DNA from: Physcia stellaris
Lineage: Eukaryota; Ascomycota; Lecanoromycetes; Caliciales; Physciaceae
DNA: 64,000 nucleotides
Assembly (NCBI GenBank): GCA_018902385.1
Contig: JABSSW010000008.1
Coordinates: forward strand, 1-64,000
Direction of reading: 5' to 3'
Shown piece by piece: positions 25,967-37,815 of the stretch (its first letter is position 1; the number at the start of each line of letters is the position of its first letter). The position numbers and the translations under genes were made by a program. The notes beneath the pieces were generated by a model that did not search any database, had not been told where the DNA came from, and saw only the letters and a program-made list of their open reading frames with translations.

Positions 25967-28900
25967 CATCGAAATTTTTGAAATCAACATGTTAACAGAA
26001 ATTTTGACGTATTTTGTTTGTTTTGATTTTGCATTGATTTGAAAAATCATTATGATCGTGATTTTCGCATTTCGAAATATTTTTGTTCGAATTCGATAAT
26101 CAATTTGCGTTAAAAATTTGAAAAAACATTTTTTTGAATAATTCAAAAAAAACATAATTTGATGAATCAATTGTTTGTTATTTTCATGATCGAATGTTTG
26201 ATTTCGTACAATTCACAATTTTCGATATGATAATTGACAATTGATTTGTTGACAAAAAATTTTGAATTCGAACATTTTTTTATTTTTTTATTTTTTTATT
26301 TCGAATATCAACATCGATATTATGAAAAAATGTGTAAACGCGATAAACGTTCATTAATCGCGATCGCATTGATATTCAAATTTCGAAATTTTTTTTTTAT
26401 TTCATTTCACATTTTTATTCAACGATTTATCGTTCGATCAAATCGAACAACAATTTTTGAAAATGTTTTTGACACGATTCATTTTTTATGCGTCGTAAAT
26501 TTTAAACAATAAATAACATACAAAAATTTTTGAAAACGAAAATGTGTTAACATGCAATAAATATTTCAACATTTTTTTCGTGATTTTCGATAATTTGTTT
26601 TTTTTTATTAATCAAATTTTTTTGAATTTTCGTTGTAAAATTGTCGCAAAATTTTTCGAAAATGTTTGACAAACGATGTAAATTTTCAAATCGCGTTTTT
26701 ATAATTTTTTCATTTTATCAAATAGTAAAAATCGAATTCGTTGTAAAATTTGTTTGAAATTTCATTTGTTTTGAAAATTTTGTTGTTTTTAATGATTTCG
26801 ATTTTTAAAATTTTTTCGTGATTTTTCGTTTTCATGTTTTCGTCGAATTCAATATTTTCAATTTGATACGAAAATTCAAAAAAAATGTGACGTATGTTTT
26901 TTTTTTTTAAATTGAATTTTTCGAAAAAAAAAACGTGAAAAACGTCGTGAATGCGTCAACGTTTGAATAAATTTAAACGATAAATTTGATTTTTTATATT
27001 TTTAAAATTTGAAATGATTCAAAAATTTCATTTCAGTTTTTTGTTTCGTTTAATTTTGATGTTTTTATCGTTCAAATTAACGTAATTTTCGACGTTATAT
27101 GACATTGATTTTGTACGTTCGTTTTGTACATCGTTTGTTGTTGTTGTGTTACGAATAAATTGTTTTTCAATATTCGAAATAATTCAACTAAATATTCAAC
27201 GTGTTTTTGCGAATTTGAATTTAATTTTTTTTTGTTTCATATTTTTTCGAAAAACATGCGAAACGAATATTCAAACATGATTTCGAACGAAAAATGTTTA
27301 TGAATGCGTGTTTGTTGTTGTTGTAAACGAATTCGATCATAAATAACAATTTCATTCAATCATTTTGTTCGAAATTGACGAAAATGCGAAAAAATTGTTT
27401 CATGACGTTGTTTATTCGTTCGATTTGTTTATCGATTTGAAAATGAAAAACGATTAACAATTTACGTTTGATTTTCAAAACATAACACAACGCATCGTTG
27501 TATTTAAATGTGAAAATGAAATTTTTGTCGATAACGATTGACGAAAAAAAATCGTAAAATCGAATGATTTCGCGAAATAAAATTTCGATCAAATTTTTTG
27601 CGAAAATTGTTTTAATCATTGATATATAATGAATAATTTTCGTTAAACAATTCACAATCATTAAAATCGAATCGTAAATCGTTTCATTTCACGTTTTATT
27701 TGAAAAAAATTTTGTTATAAAATTCATGAAAAAATCAATTCATTTAAATTCAAAAATCGAAAAAAAAAATTCGTCGTATGATTTGTGTCGTGCAATTTTG
27801 TTTCGTTTGCAAACGACGCATGTTTCACAATATTTTTGATTTGTTGTCGCATTTCAAAAATTTCGATAAAATTTTGATTCGATCAATAATATTTTCGACG
27901 TATCAATTTTCAACGTTCGTTCGATGTCGAAATAATTAACGAACGAATTATCGTGATTGACACGAATAACGTTTTCACGCAAATTTTTTGAAATGTAAAC
28001 GACGTCGTCGTAATACAAAAATTCATTTTTTGTGTTGTCAATGATTTGTTTTGTTTTCGAAATAATTAATTTTCGACATATTTCAAAAACGAATTGATTT
28101 TTATCGATCAAATTTCACGAACGAAATTCAACAATGAAAATGTTGATTCGTCGTTATATGTCGTTTTTTTCGTAAAACAATTTGTATTCGAATTTTGTGC
28201 ATTGCGCATTTAAATACAATCGTTGATTTTAACACAAAAATTTTTCATTTTATGAATGTCACGTTTGATTTTTGTTCAATCGAATGTTTTGAATTTTTCG
28301 AATTTTTTGAATCGAATATTTTCGAAACAACGTTGATTGAAATTCGATTTCGTTTTAAATTTTTTGAATCAAATGTTTTTGAAACAACGTTGATTAATTC
28401 GATTTTTAAATCATTTAAATGCGATCGACGTTTTATGTTATGTATCGCATTCATGAATCGTTTCATGACATATATCGCATTTATGATTTTGATCGCATTT
28501 ATTCGCATTTTTTCGAAACATTTCAAATTTGCGATCAATAATTTTTGCAATTGTTTCAAAATTTGACGATTGTTTTCGACGTTTTTTCAATAATTATTAT
28601 GTGATTAAATCGTTTTGAAAATTGATTAATAAAATTTTTGTTACCGAAACGATAATCGATTAAAAAATTATATCGATTCAATTTTTGAATTTATCGAATT
28701 TGACGTGACGACAATTTAATTGTGATCATAAATTGTTTCAAATTGCGATAATCAATAAAAACAAAAATTTGTTTTTTTGCGTTTTCGAAATAATGTTTTC
28801 ATTGTTTGAACGAAATCACAATAATCAACAATTTTTTGTCATGAATTTCGTAATAACATTCGATCGAAATCAATTTGCGCGAAAAATACGCAACAAAATG

Positions 28901-31900
28901 TCAATGATTTTCGTCGTTTTGTTGACATAAAATGATTTCGAAATTTTGTCGAATACGTCGATTTCGATTCGAATAACACGTTCGAAATCGAAATGACGTA
29001 AAATTGATATTTCGATAAATGTTTTGCGAAATCGTTTGAAAATTTTCAACGTTTCATTGATCAAAAAAATGTGAATATTCGATAATTTGTTGCGATTTCG
29101 ATTTTGATTTCGTTTGCGTTTACGAATATTTTTTCGAAATTTTTGCGATTTTTTTAACATAACGATCAAAAATTCAACAATTTTATTGAAATGTTTAATG
29201 AATCGTCGATAAAAATTAACGATATCGAAAAATTGCATGATGTCGAAAACGTTGCGAAATACAAATCATTGTTGAATAATTTCGATTTTTTTGTTTTGCA
29301 TTCGTATTTTTTGAAAAAAAAAACGACGAATTCAAAAAAAATTTATTTCGTCAACGAATCATTTGCATTTTTCAAAAACAATATATAATTTATTTTTTTA
29401 AAACGATCAAAAATTCATTTGATATCGTCGACATGAATTTCGACGTTTATCGAATAAATTATTATATCATTCAAATATATAATGACGTTAATATCGAAAC
29501 GAATCGTTAAAATTTTATTGATAAAATTTTGAAACGTCGTCGAAACGTTAATGAAATCGAAAAAAAATACGTTATATTCGAAATGATCATATCGAATACG
29601 AAAAATTGTTTTTTATTCGTTTTCATGTTTGATACGCAATCGATGATAAACAACAATCAAATCGATGTTGATATATTTGACGATTTTGTTGAATTTATTT
29701 AAATTTTCATCGATTAACGATAAAAAATATTTATTTTTATCGTGAAAACATTAAAATTTTTGTAATTCACACATAAACGTAAATTATCGTTTTTTTTGAC
29801 GAACAAAATGAACGTTTTTGCAAAAAATTGTGAAAATCGAATGAAATCGTTAATTAAATGTTTTTCGATGTAAACACGTAATATTCGAAATTCATTTTCA
29901 AATAAAAAATAAATTGATTCATGCGACGATTTTTTGTTTTTTTTAAATCAATAACATGATCGTTTGAATCATGATTCGATAATTCGTAAATTTTATTTTC
30001 GTTATCGAATTTTTCATACGTTTTCAAAATATCGAAAAACGTGATTTTAATATCGAATTTTTTTTCATTTCAATCAAAACAAATTTTATTTGAATTCGTT
30101 TTAAAACGTGCATTTCATGCATGTCGAATTGTTTGTCAATATACATTCGTACGAACATAAAATACGTTTCGATTTCGTTATCGATGACGTTTATAATCAA
30201 TTGTTTTGATTCGATGTTTTCGATACGATTCGTGATAAAAATGAAAATTTTTTTTGCAACGTCAAATTTTGATATTGTCGTCGTTTCAATTCATTTTGAT
30301 TTTCGAAAATTGTATTCAAAACATGTTTAACGTTAAATTTCAATTCAAATTCACGATCAAAAACGATTTTTCGAAAAAACGATTGATTTTTTTGACGTTT
30401 GACATTTCGAATTGTACGAAATAAACGTCATATGTTTTCAAACGATAATTGTCAATTGTTATTGCATCACAATTTAAAATTTCAAAACGACGAAAATCGA
30501 ATTTTTTCGCATAAACATGATTTATCAAATTAATTTTCGTTTTTGTATCGAATATTGTTTTCGATTCGTTTCAAATTTGATTTTTGTTTTGTATATTAAT
30601 TTTGATTTTGACGCATTTACGAATCACAAATTTTTTAAATTTTTTGCGTCGTTTTTTTTTGTTAACATGATTTTTGTTCATGTTTGAAAAAAACGACGTA
30701 TCGAAATCGAAATTCGAAAATTTTTTTTTTTAACGATTTGAACGAAAATCATCAAATCGATTAATTTTTTGATTGTTCAAAAATTTGATCAACGAAAATG
30801 ATTTTGTTTTTTTGTTTGTGCAAATTTCGATTTGATGATTTGATTTGTCACAATTTATACAATTATTTTTGTTTTGAATTTTTTTGAATTCGTTAACGAA
30901 TCAACGATACATTCGAATATTTTTCGATTTGATTGATTCGTGATTCGAATTGATTTTGTTAATATTTTTATTTTTTTATTTTTGAATTTCGCAATTTTGA
31001 ATTTTTCGTTTTCGTTTTCAAAATTGTCAATATCGAACGAAATTTTACGTTTTTTGAAATTTTTGAATTTTTTTTCAAAATTTGAACGTTTTTTATACGT
31101 TTGAATCGTTCAAACAATTTCGTTTTTGTGAAAATTTTTTTTTTTTAAAAAGTATGCAGCGAAATTTCAAACGTAATTCGTCACGAAAATCGTTGAGTTT
31201 TATTGTTTTCGTGAATTTGAATTCGAATTTCAATTCAGCAAACATATTTATTCGTTCGACATTGTAATTTTTAATCGATTGATTGTGATTTTGTTTGTGT
31301 TTGCGATATTTTTCAAAAAAATTCTGTTGCAACGTGATTGTTCGTTCGATATCGTTTTTCAAAAAATTTTGAATTCGTTTCAAATGTATTGTTTGTTTGA
31401 ATGAAAATCGATTTTTGCGTTTCAAAATTTGTTCGCATTGTTATTTGATTTAAAATAAATATCAACATATGCGATTTTGATTAAATTCGAAAATTAAATT
31501 ATGTGATTCACGTTGTTTTGCGTGAATTGATTTTTCATTTGTTTGCAATATTTTTTCACTTTTGTAATTTTTTTTTTTCATATTGATTCGATGTCGTTTC
31601 GATAATTTTCATGACGAAAATTTTCAAACAAAATCAAAAACAAAAATAAATAAAATAAAAACAAATGAAATAAAAATTACAAATTTCGAACGTTCAGTAT
31701 TTCGAATTTGCAATTTGATTTTTTTTTATAATTTTTTTCGATTTGTTGTTTGTAATAAATCAATCAAAAAAATACGTCAATATTTTCGACAAATTCAAAA
31801 AGCAAATCATTATCAGAGTTCGACATGATATATGCGAAACAACAAAATTGTATTTTGTTAAATATACACGAATGACATCATTCTGAAATATGATAGCGAT

Positions 31901-31905
31901 TAGAA

Positions 31906-32225
31906 TGTAAAATTCGTATTAGAAATAATATAATTTAATGAATTATTGACATCAGAAATGTATAATTTGAAATGTAATATATTGATTTATTAATCGTTAC
32001 AAAACAAATTACGTTTTGCAATTGTTTTTTATTCACATTTTATTTATTTAATCGTACGAATTCGATCGATTTCGACTGACAATATGAATTTGTTGAATTT
32101 ATCGTTGATCGAGTTGTAAAATAATTGAAATTGATTTTTCTCGAAATCATTCGAATTTCGATAATCGAATTGCTTGACGAAATGCGAATCGCATTTTCGA
32201 AAATTCTGAATTCTTATTTCTTACA
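31906..32225 (-). repeat. Gypsy-4 right LTR (5' LTR of the minus-strand element)
   Basis: It is 320 bp, TGTAA...TTACA, and is the partner of 25631-25950. It keeps CT at several positions where the left copy has TT, and the reverse also occurs. So each copy was mutated separately after insertion. Confidence 0.93.
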
Positions 32226-34904
32226 GATTACAACGATTTTTCAAATTTCAAAACAAAATATATTTACACAAATTCAAAAATTTCGATGTCGAAAAATATT
32301 GATCATTTCAAGAAATTTCGATGTTAAAAAAAAACGCATATAAAACATTCAAAATTCAAATCAATAAAACATTACGAATCGAATTTCGATAAAATTATAC
32401 AAACAATTCGATTATCGAAACGAATAAATTATGAAAACGATTAATTTGATCACGTCAACATCAAATTTTCGATTGAATTCAACAAATTCATATTTTCGAA
32501 TATGTTTCGAAATGTGTATACGATTGAACAAATTGATTAAATATATAATTGAAAATGTACAAATTAATTAATTTTGCAATTATTAGTTTAATCATACAAT
32601 CGTTTCTGTTATACATTTTTGATGTCACATTTTTTGAATTTTACATGCGTAACATTTATCGCGAAAAATTCGAACAATATGATTTTTTTCAGTCAAATTC
32701 GTATGAAATTTTTGTTTTTTTCGTGTAACACGTTTAATTGAATTCGTTTTCATTGTTTTGTGATTTGATGTTCGATAAATTTTGTTTATAATATATGATT
32801 CGCATTTATCGTGCTGTGAATCGATTTTTTCGAATTTGAAACATTCGAAATCATCGATAAAATTCATTGTTACAAATTTTTTGACATCGCGTAAATTGAA
32901 ATATTCAAATCGACGATGTCGTTGATTTTCAAAAAATAAAAATTTTCGCAAATCGTGTTTTAGTGACAAATTTTCACATATCGAAAATATATGAATTATT
33001 TTTTTGACGTATATCGATTATGAAAATTTTATCGTCGTTTTCATCAATGATTTTGAAACGATTTTTTTTGACAACGATTTCGCATAATTTTTTTTCGAAA
33101 ATATCAATAAATATGAAATTGTATTCGAAATCAAAAACGTATTCAACGTCGATAATGATGTTACAAATTCGTTTGTCGTCGATATTAAATTCGAAAATGA
33201 TAAATTCGATTTTTTTGATTGTTGCGAAATTTTTCAATTCGTGAAACAATTTTTTGTTGTAACACAAATAATTGTTCGTTTCGTTGTCAAAAAAAAATTC
33301 GAATTTTTGAATAAAATTGTCGATTTTGCGATACGTGTTGCACAATTAATTTGAAAAATGAAATTATTGAATCGAATACGTTTGATTTTGTTCATTGCAA
33401 AATGACGAAATGATGTAATTGAAAACGTATTATTTTCGAAATCTGAAAAAATTGAATTTTCGATTGAAAAATTTGATTTAAAAATCGAAACAATTGAATC
33501 AAATTTGATTCGTTTGATTTTATCGATTTTTTTTTATTTTGTCAATTTTGTTGATTGATACGAAATTGATTTTGTTTAATCAATTTACGATCAAATGTAT
33601 TTTGATTTCGTAAAATTTTCAATCAAAAATACGTTGAAATTTGTTATGATAAAAATAATGTAATTTGTCATAAATAAAAAATTTACATATTTCGCATAAA
33701 TCAATATCACGATTTTTTTTGTTTTTATTTTTATTTTTATTTTTATCGTTTTTCGAAAATTTGTTTCGATTGTTTTTGATTGTTCGAATTGAATTTCGAT
33801 TTTTTTTCATATAAATATTTCGTTTATTTTGATCGATTAACGTTTTGATCATTTAAATCGATAATCGATATTTTTTTCACGTAATTTGATTTCGTGAATA
33901 AAATGAAACATATACGAATTCAAATTTCTAATTAAATTTATACGAAAACGATTGTTCATAAATCAAACAAAAAAATTTCGTCGATCGCATTAATTTTATT
34001 TTTTATTTTTCAAATGTTTTGTTCAATCGTCAACGTTTTTGAAATCGACAAACGATTTGTTGCAAATTTTTTTTTTACAACGAAATCGATAATAATCAAA
34101 TCGATCGTTTCGTAAAAATTTTTGAATTTCAAAAAAATTTTCGTGTCGTTTTCATATTTTTGACGTGTGAACGAAATTTCTGTTTAAACGAAATATGCGT
34201 TGTTGTACAAATTTTGTTATGAACAATAATTTATTTTTTGTGATTTTTTTGTATTGTTTGTGTTTTGCGTCGTAAATAATTTGTTCAATTTTGATCATAA
34301 CACGTTCGATGTCGTTTTTTTTGCGTAAATTTGATTTCGCAAATGAAAATAATTTTTTTATTTCAAAAATGTAAAATCAAAATTGAGAAAATACGAAACA
34401 GAATTTTAATTTTTCGATTCACAAAATGAAATTGTCGATTTTTTCAATTTCGTAATTTTGTATATTTCAAAAAAAAATTTTATGATGTTATAGAAAGATT
34501 TCTGAATGAATTGAGAAATTAAAAAATGTTTTGTTGTTGAATTTGTGTGATTGCGTTGTTGAAATTTTTCGATTGCATTTTATTAAAACAATATATATAA
34601 AATCGATGATTTATTCAATAAATCGTGATTTTCAAATTATTAAAAACGAAAACACGATTCGAATTTATAATTTGTTAAAAAATTAAAACACATCGATTCA
34701 AACATTGAATTGATTGATTAATTAACAAATATTTAAATAAAAACATTGAATATTAATACATGCGACATATGCGATATATGCGATATGCGTTATTGATAAT
34801 TGAATTCTGAACAAGTGATTGGATTCTGAACGATCTGATCATCTGAATCCTGAATATCACGTGACTAGAATTCTGAAAGGTTCTGAATATTGCACATTCC
34901 AACA
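32226..34904 (-). mobile_element. Copia-type LTR retrotransposon fragment (gag end, protease, GAG-pre-integrase)
   Basis: Minus-strand stretches show Ty1/Copia order from high to low coordinates: a zinc-knuckle-like Cys-Cys-His segment (33852-33619), a protease-like stretch (33345-32974), and a GAG-pre-integrase and integrase N-terminal stretch with recognisable Cys and His positions (32969-32625). No reverse transcriptase is found before Gypsy-4 interrupts at 32225, so the fragment is truncated. The right edge is set at 34904, where the minus strand would start TGTTGGAA, a common Copia LTR beginning. Most of it has saturated composition, but the last 100 bases or so do not. It is broken, with many breaks. 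Confidence 0.75.
34560..34904 (-). repeat. Putative 5' LTR of the Copia fragment (inner end uncertain)
   Basis: The outer end reads TGTTGGAATGTGC on the minus strand and falls exactly at the transition to normal host composition. TTCTGAA occurs four times within 34805-34887, the sort of short repeats found in LTR U3 regions. The second LTR is absent, so the inner boundary cannot be placed. Confidence 0.4.
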
Positions 34905-36411
34905 GATCGTAGCACTACTTTAAGGAGATTTCGCCAATCATTAAACAATAAATAGCATGCAGTCTCTTACGATGGGAGGATTTCAATGTGACTACCCTAT
35001 GACCCTAGCCGTATTTATTTATCCAGTGCTGCTGTGTCATGTGACAAGCTGACTGACACGTTTTTGCATGCGCCAAAATAACGGTCAAGATCTTCTTAGC
35101 TAAGTTCATTTCGAGATTATCATCCATCTTCGTCATTCTGTCATCGTCTTCAATGCACTGCACCTCTGCTTCTTCCTCTCCCTCTCTCTAGTGTTTTCAG
35201 AAATCAGCGACCCAATCACTCACAGCAGTGAGCAGCCATCCAGTGAACCGACCTTGGTTTGAGGTAAAGCATTGAAAGCTGAACAATATTTTACAAGGAA
35301 CTTCATCTGTAAAGCCTTAATCGGTCATAGCGAGTTTCTAGGCTAAATCTGGCCAATAACGCACTTTGAAATCCAAGCTTCCAAGAGCTAGTTTCGAGAA
35401 ATGCACCTGATATGCTTTAGCACACAACAGGTTGAGATCATTGACTTGGGACCCGGGACTGTGTAGATGACGGGTACAGATCAATAAAACATAATTCAGA
35501 CGCCCCAATGTTTCTTTTTCTATGACCAGCTATCCTGCCAATCAGTGCTCGGTAAACGAGCAACCGAGGGTTTCAAGAGGCAAATTTCAACTAAGAGATG
35601 AGAGTGACTGGATCTGATATCGCCATGAAGGACGCAATTCTAAAATGGAAGGCAGATACTGGAGTTTTCGCATTAGATCATTGTTCCAAATCCTTTCTAG
35701 GCGGTGATATACTCGGCCGAACACTTCCATGAAACCGGGCACCCGAGGCAGACGTCTACTGAGCCATCGAGAAGAGGCTAAGCGGTGTATATTCCAAAGC
35801 GATTTACTTCAGTAGCATGCGGTAAGAGACAGGAGAGAGGTCCTAACGCATGAAGGCGTTCCCTGATTCCAGACACTTTCACTAGACGCAATGGGACTTT
35901 GGTCATGTTGCAGGAAGTCGAGCAATACGAACTGATGGGTAGAGTGCCCGGAACGATGATCGCTTTTCTAAGCATACAGGAGTCGGAGAGACCAACGCCG
36001 CTCAAAAGCGTTAAAACTCCTGATCGAGGTCAAGAGCTTTGACTTGCAAATTCTGGATCTCGACTCCTTACAAAATGCTAGGCTTTAAACCTAGAAAGGT
36101 GTTCGCGCTAGCTTTTATTTCACACATCAGTTCAACAAGAACACTAGAACGTGTAGGAAGTCTACATTTCGACACCTCTATACATAATGAAGATTTTGGG
36201 GGCATTGTGAACACCAGAGTGTCGGGCTTCATCCGACACGGAGTAGAGAACTCGCTTGAGTGTCATGACCACGGACTGAGTGTCGTTCTATATTATTTAA
36301 TTGAAATTCCCGTAAATATTGTAGTAGGTGTCCTTGCCATTATGATGAACTTTTTTTGTATATTCTTTTCGTCTTTCTTAAGCAGTAATTTGCACGACTC
36401 GCAGGAAAAGG
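34905..36411. other. Host intergenic sequence, no convincing gene
   Basis: Composition changes sharply to balanced host DNA. The open stretches at 35778-36005 (-) and 36039-36452 (+) lack recognisable domains and plausible splice context. The second overlaps the start of the next gene. The segment around 35100-35200 is pyrimidine-rich. I see no RNA gene. Confidence 0.6.
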
Positions 36412-37815
36412 ATGGAAAATTTATCAAGACTCGTAGAAGGTCTCAGAGTTAAAAATAGCCCCAATGAAGGAAGGTACAGACGACAGCCTGGATATGGAGA
36501 TCCGCTAGAAGCTGTGCAGAGTTTCGGTGCCCAAGGCACGACTCCACAGGGATGGAAAGGCGATTCCGACATTCAGAACCCGCAGCTGCAGATCTTGGAT
36601 CCTACTAGTCAAGAAATACCTTATCCACCATTTGATCTCGATAGTAGACTAGTAGGGTCATTCCGATCTCCAAGGACAGTCCCAGAGCATCTGCTCAAGA
36701 ATCTGGGGTTTCTTCCCAATGAACCCAGCTCGAAGTTGATAGCGGACCACGACCAGCCTCAGTCTCCAACTTCTGAGCAAGCGATTCAGGAAGGTGATGA
36801 GTCAGAATCGTGGATCACAACATCCCTTGATTCAACTCCAGATCTCTGTGAACACTCAGTAACACCAGTGCGAGTCGGAAGAAGAGGGTTCTATGATGGC
36901 CATTTCCAGATCGCTTTTGGTCATTCACTCTTGGGCAGCTCTATAGCGGATCTATCGGATGATAGCTTGGTGCCATCGTTCAACACCAACGGTACGTATA
37001 TACGGGCGTTCTGCAATCAAACGGTTCCACGGGATAGGGAAACTGACAGAGTCTTTGGTAGAATCGATTGTATCGAGCGAGAAGTTTAGTTCTCCGGGAT
37101 CCGGTATGTCGCCAAGCGCAAGGATTATTCCAGGAAAGAGAAGCTGATAGATTAATTCAGTATGGATACCGCCCCTGATCCCGAACCTGAAGACACCGGG
37201 AGCAAAGCCTCAGCCCTCGACTATTTCCCAAGAACGTCAGGGGTTAGCTTGCGAATCCCCAGAACAAGGAACTACAACATCAGACATCTCCCAACACTCC
37301 AAGCCCAAGCAGCAGCATGATACCCCACCACGAGGCTCAACCCTACCCTTCCAAACCGCCCCAGACCCAGAACGCCATTCCATAACCTCAATACCCGTAG
37401 ACTATAACAGACCTCCACCACCTCAGACAGCATCATTATCAATAGGAGGAAGCACCCTCAACTTTCCATCCCCACACACCCGAAACCGCTCAGAGAGGCA
37501 CGGGAATCAAAGCAACACCAACACCAAACCCAAAATAAAACACTCACAGAGGATAATCTCCACAAACTATCACATCCTCCAAACCCCGATAGGCGAATCG
37601 AAAACTGGCTAGAAGTCACAAATCTCAACGTCAACGAAGATATCAAAGAAGTTGAGGAGTCAGCAGTAGAGGAATCCTTCCCGATCTGGTCCAAAGCTGT
37701 CGTCGAGTCCCCCAGCGTCGGACGCTCCGCGCTGCGAGATATCACTAATTCAATGCAGCCGGGGTATTTGCGGAGGAATAGTTTCTGGCAGGATAAGAAG
37801 AGGGAGAGGGGCTGA
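36412..37815 (+). CDS. Hypothetical disordered protein, three exons, one apparent frame slip
   Basis: Function is unknown; no domain is recognised. The proposed exons are 36412-36991, 37062-37103 and 37161 onward, with donors GGTACGT and GTATGT, an ACTGAC branch site and a TTAATTCAG acceptor. They join in one frame. The sequence is rich in Pro, Ser, Gln and Thr, looks intrinsically disordered, and ends with a more acidic and then basic tail. The frame of exon 3 stays open to a TAG at 37610, while the better coding-like reading continues in another frame to the TGA at 37813. No GT donor occurs between about 37410 and 37612, so splicing cannot explain the switch; one missing base in that interval would. 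It could be a sequencing error at an A or C run or a real lesion. An alternative 3' intron with a GTGAGT donor at 37818 cannot be excluded. It is the first host gene beside the transposon block. Confidence 0.55.

Larger units (their letters stand above)
25631..32225 (-). mobile_element. Gypsy-4: full-length but degraded Gypsy retrotransposon with two LTRs (6,595 bp)
   Basis: Two direct 320-bp LTRs (25631-25950 and 31906-32225) flank a minus-strand interior. Read from high to low coordinates it shows a gag-like basic stretch (about 31425-31093), a possible protease region (about 30528-30340), the reverse transcriptase to RNase H region (about 30.0-28.87 kb, clearest at 29238-28870), the integrase zinc-binding region (28111-27854) and the integrase core (27661-27356). 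A purine run on the coding strand abuts the left LTR as a polypurine tract should. I found no matching target-site duplication (acatt at the left, gatta at the right). It is broken, with many breaks spread over all domains. The LTRs are about 94 percent identical by my count (18 differences, 17 of them transitions), so the insertion need not be very old. Confidence 0.88.

Noticed and set aside
25626-32230. Target-site duplication of Gypsy-4
   Set aside because: The flanking five bases (acatt and gatta) do not match. It may be mutated or lost by recombination.
1-34904. Mitochondrial DNA insertion, suggested by the extreme AT content
   Set aside because: The block contains Gypsy and Copia domain remnants, LTRs and abundant CpG, which fits mutated nuclear repeats, not fungal mtDNA.
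36039-36452. Separate small membrane protein gene
   Set aside because: It overlaps the next gene start, has a single hydrophobic stretch and shows no recognised family or upstream support.
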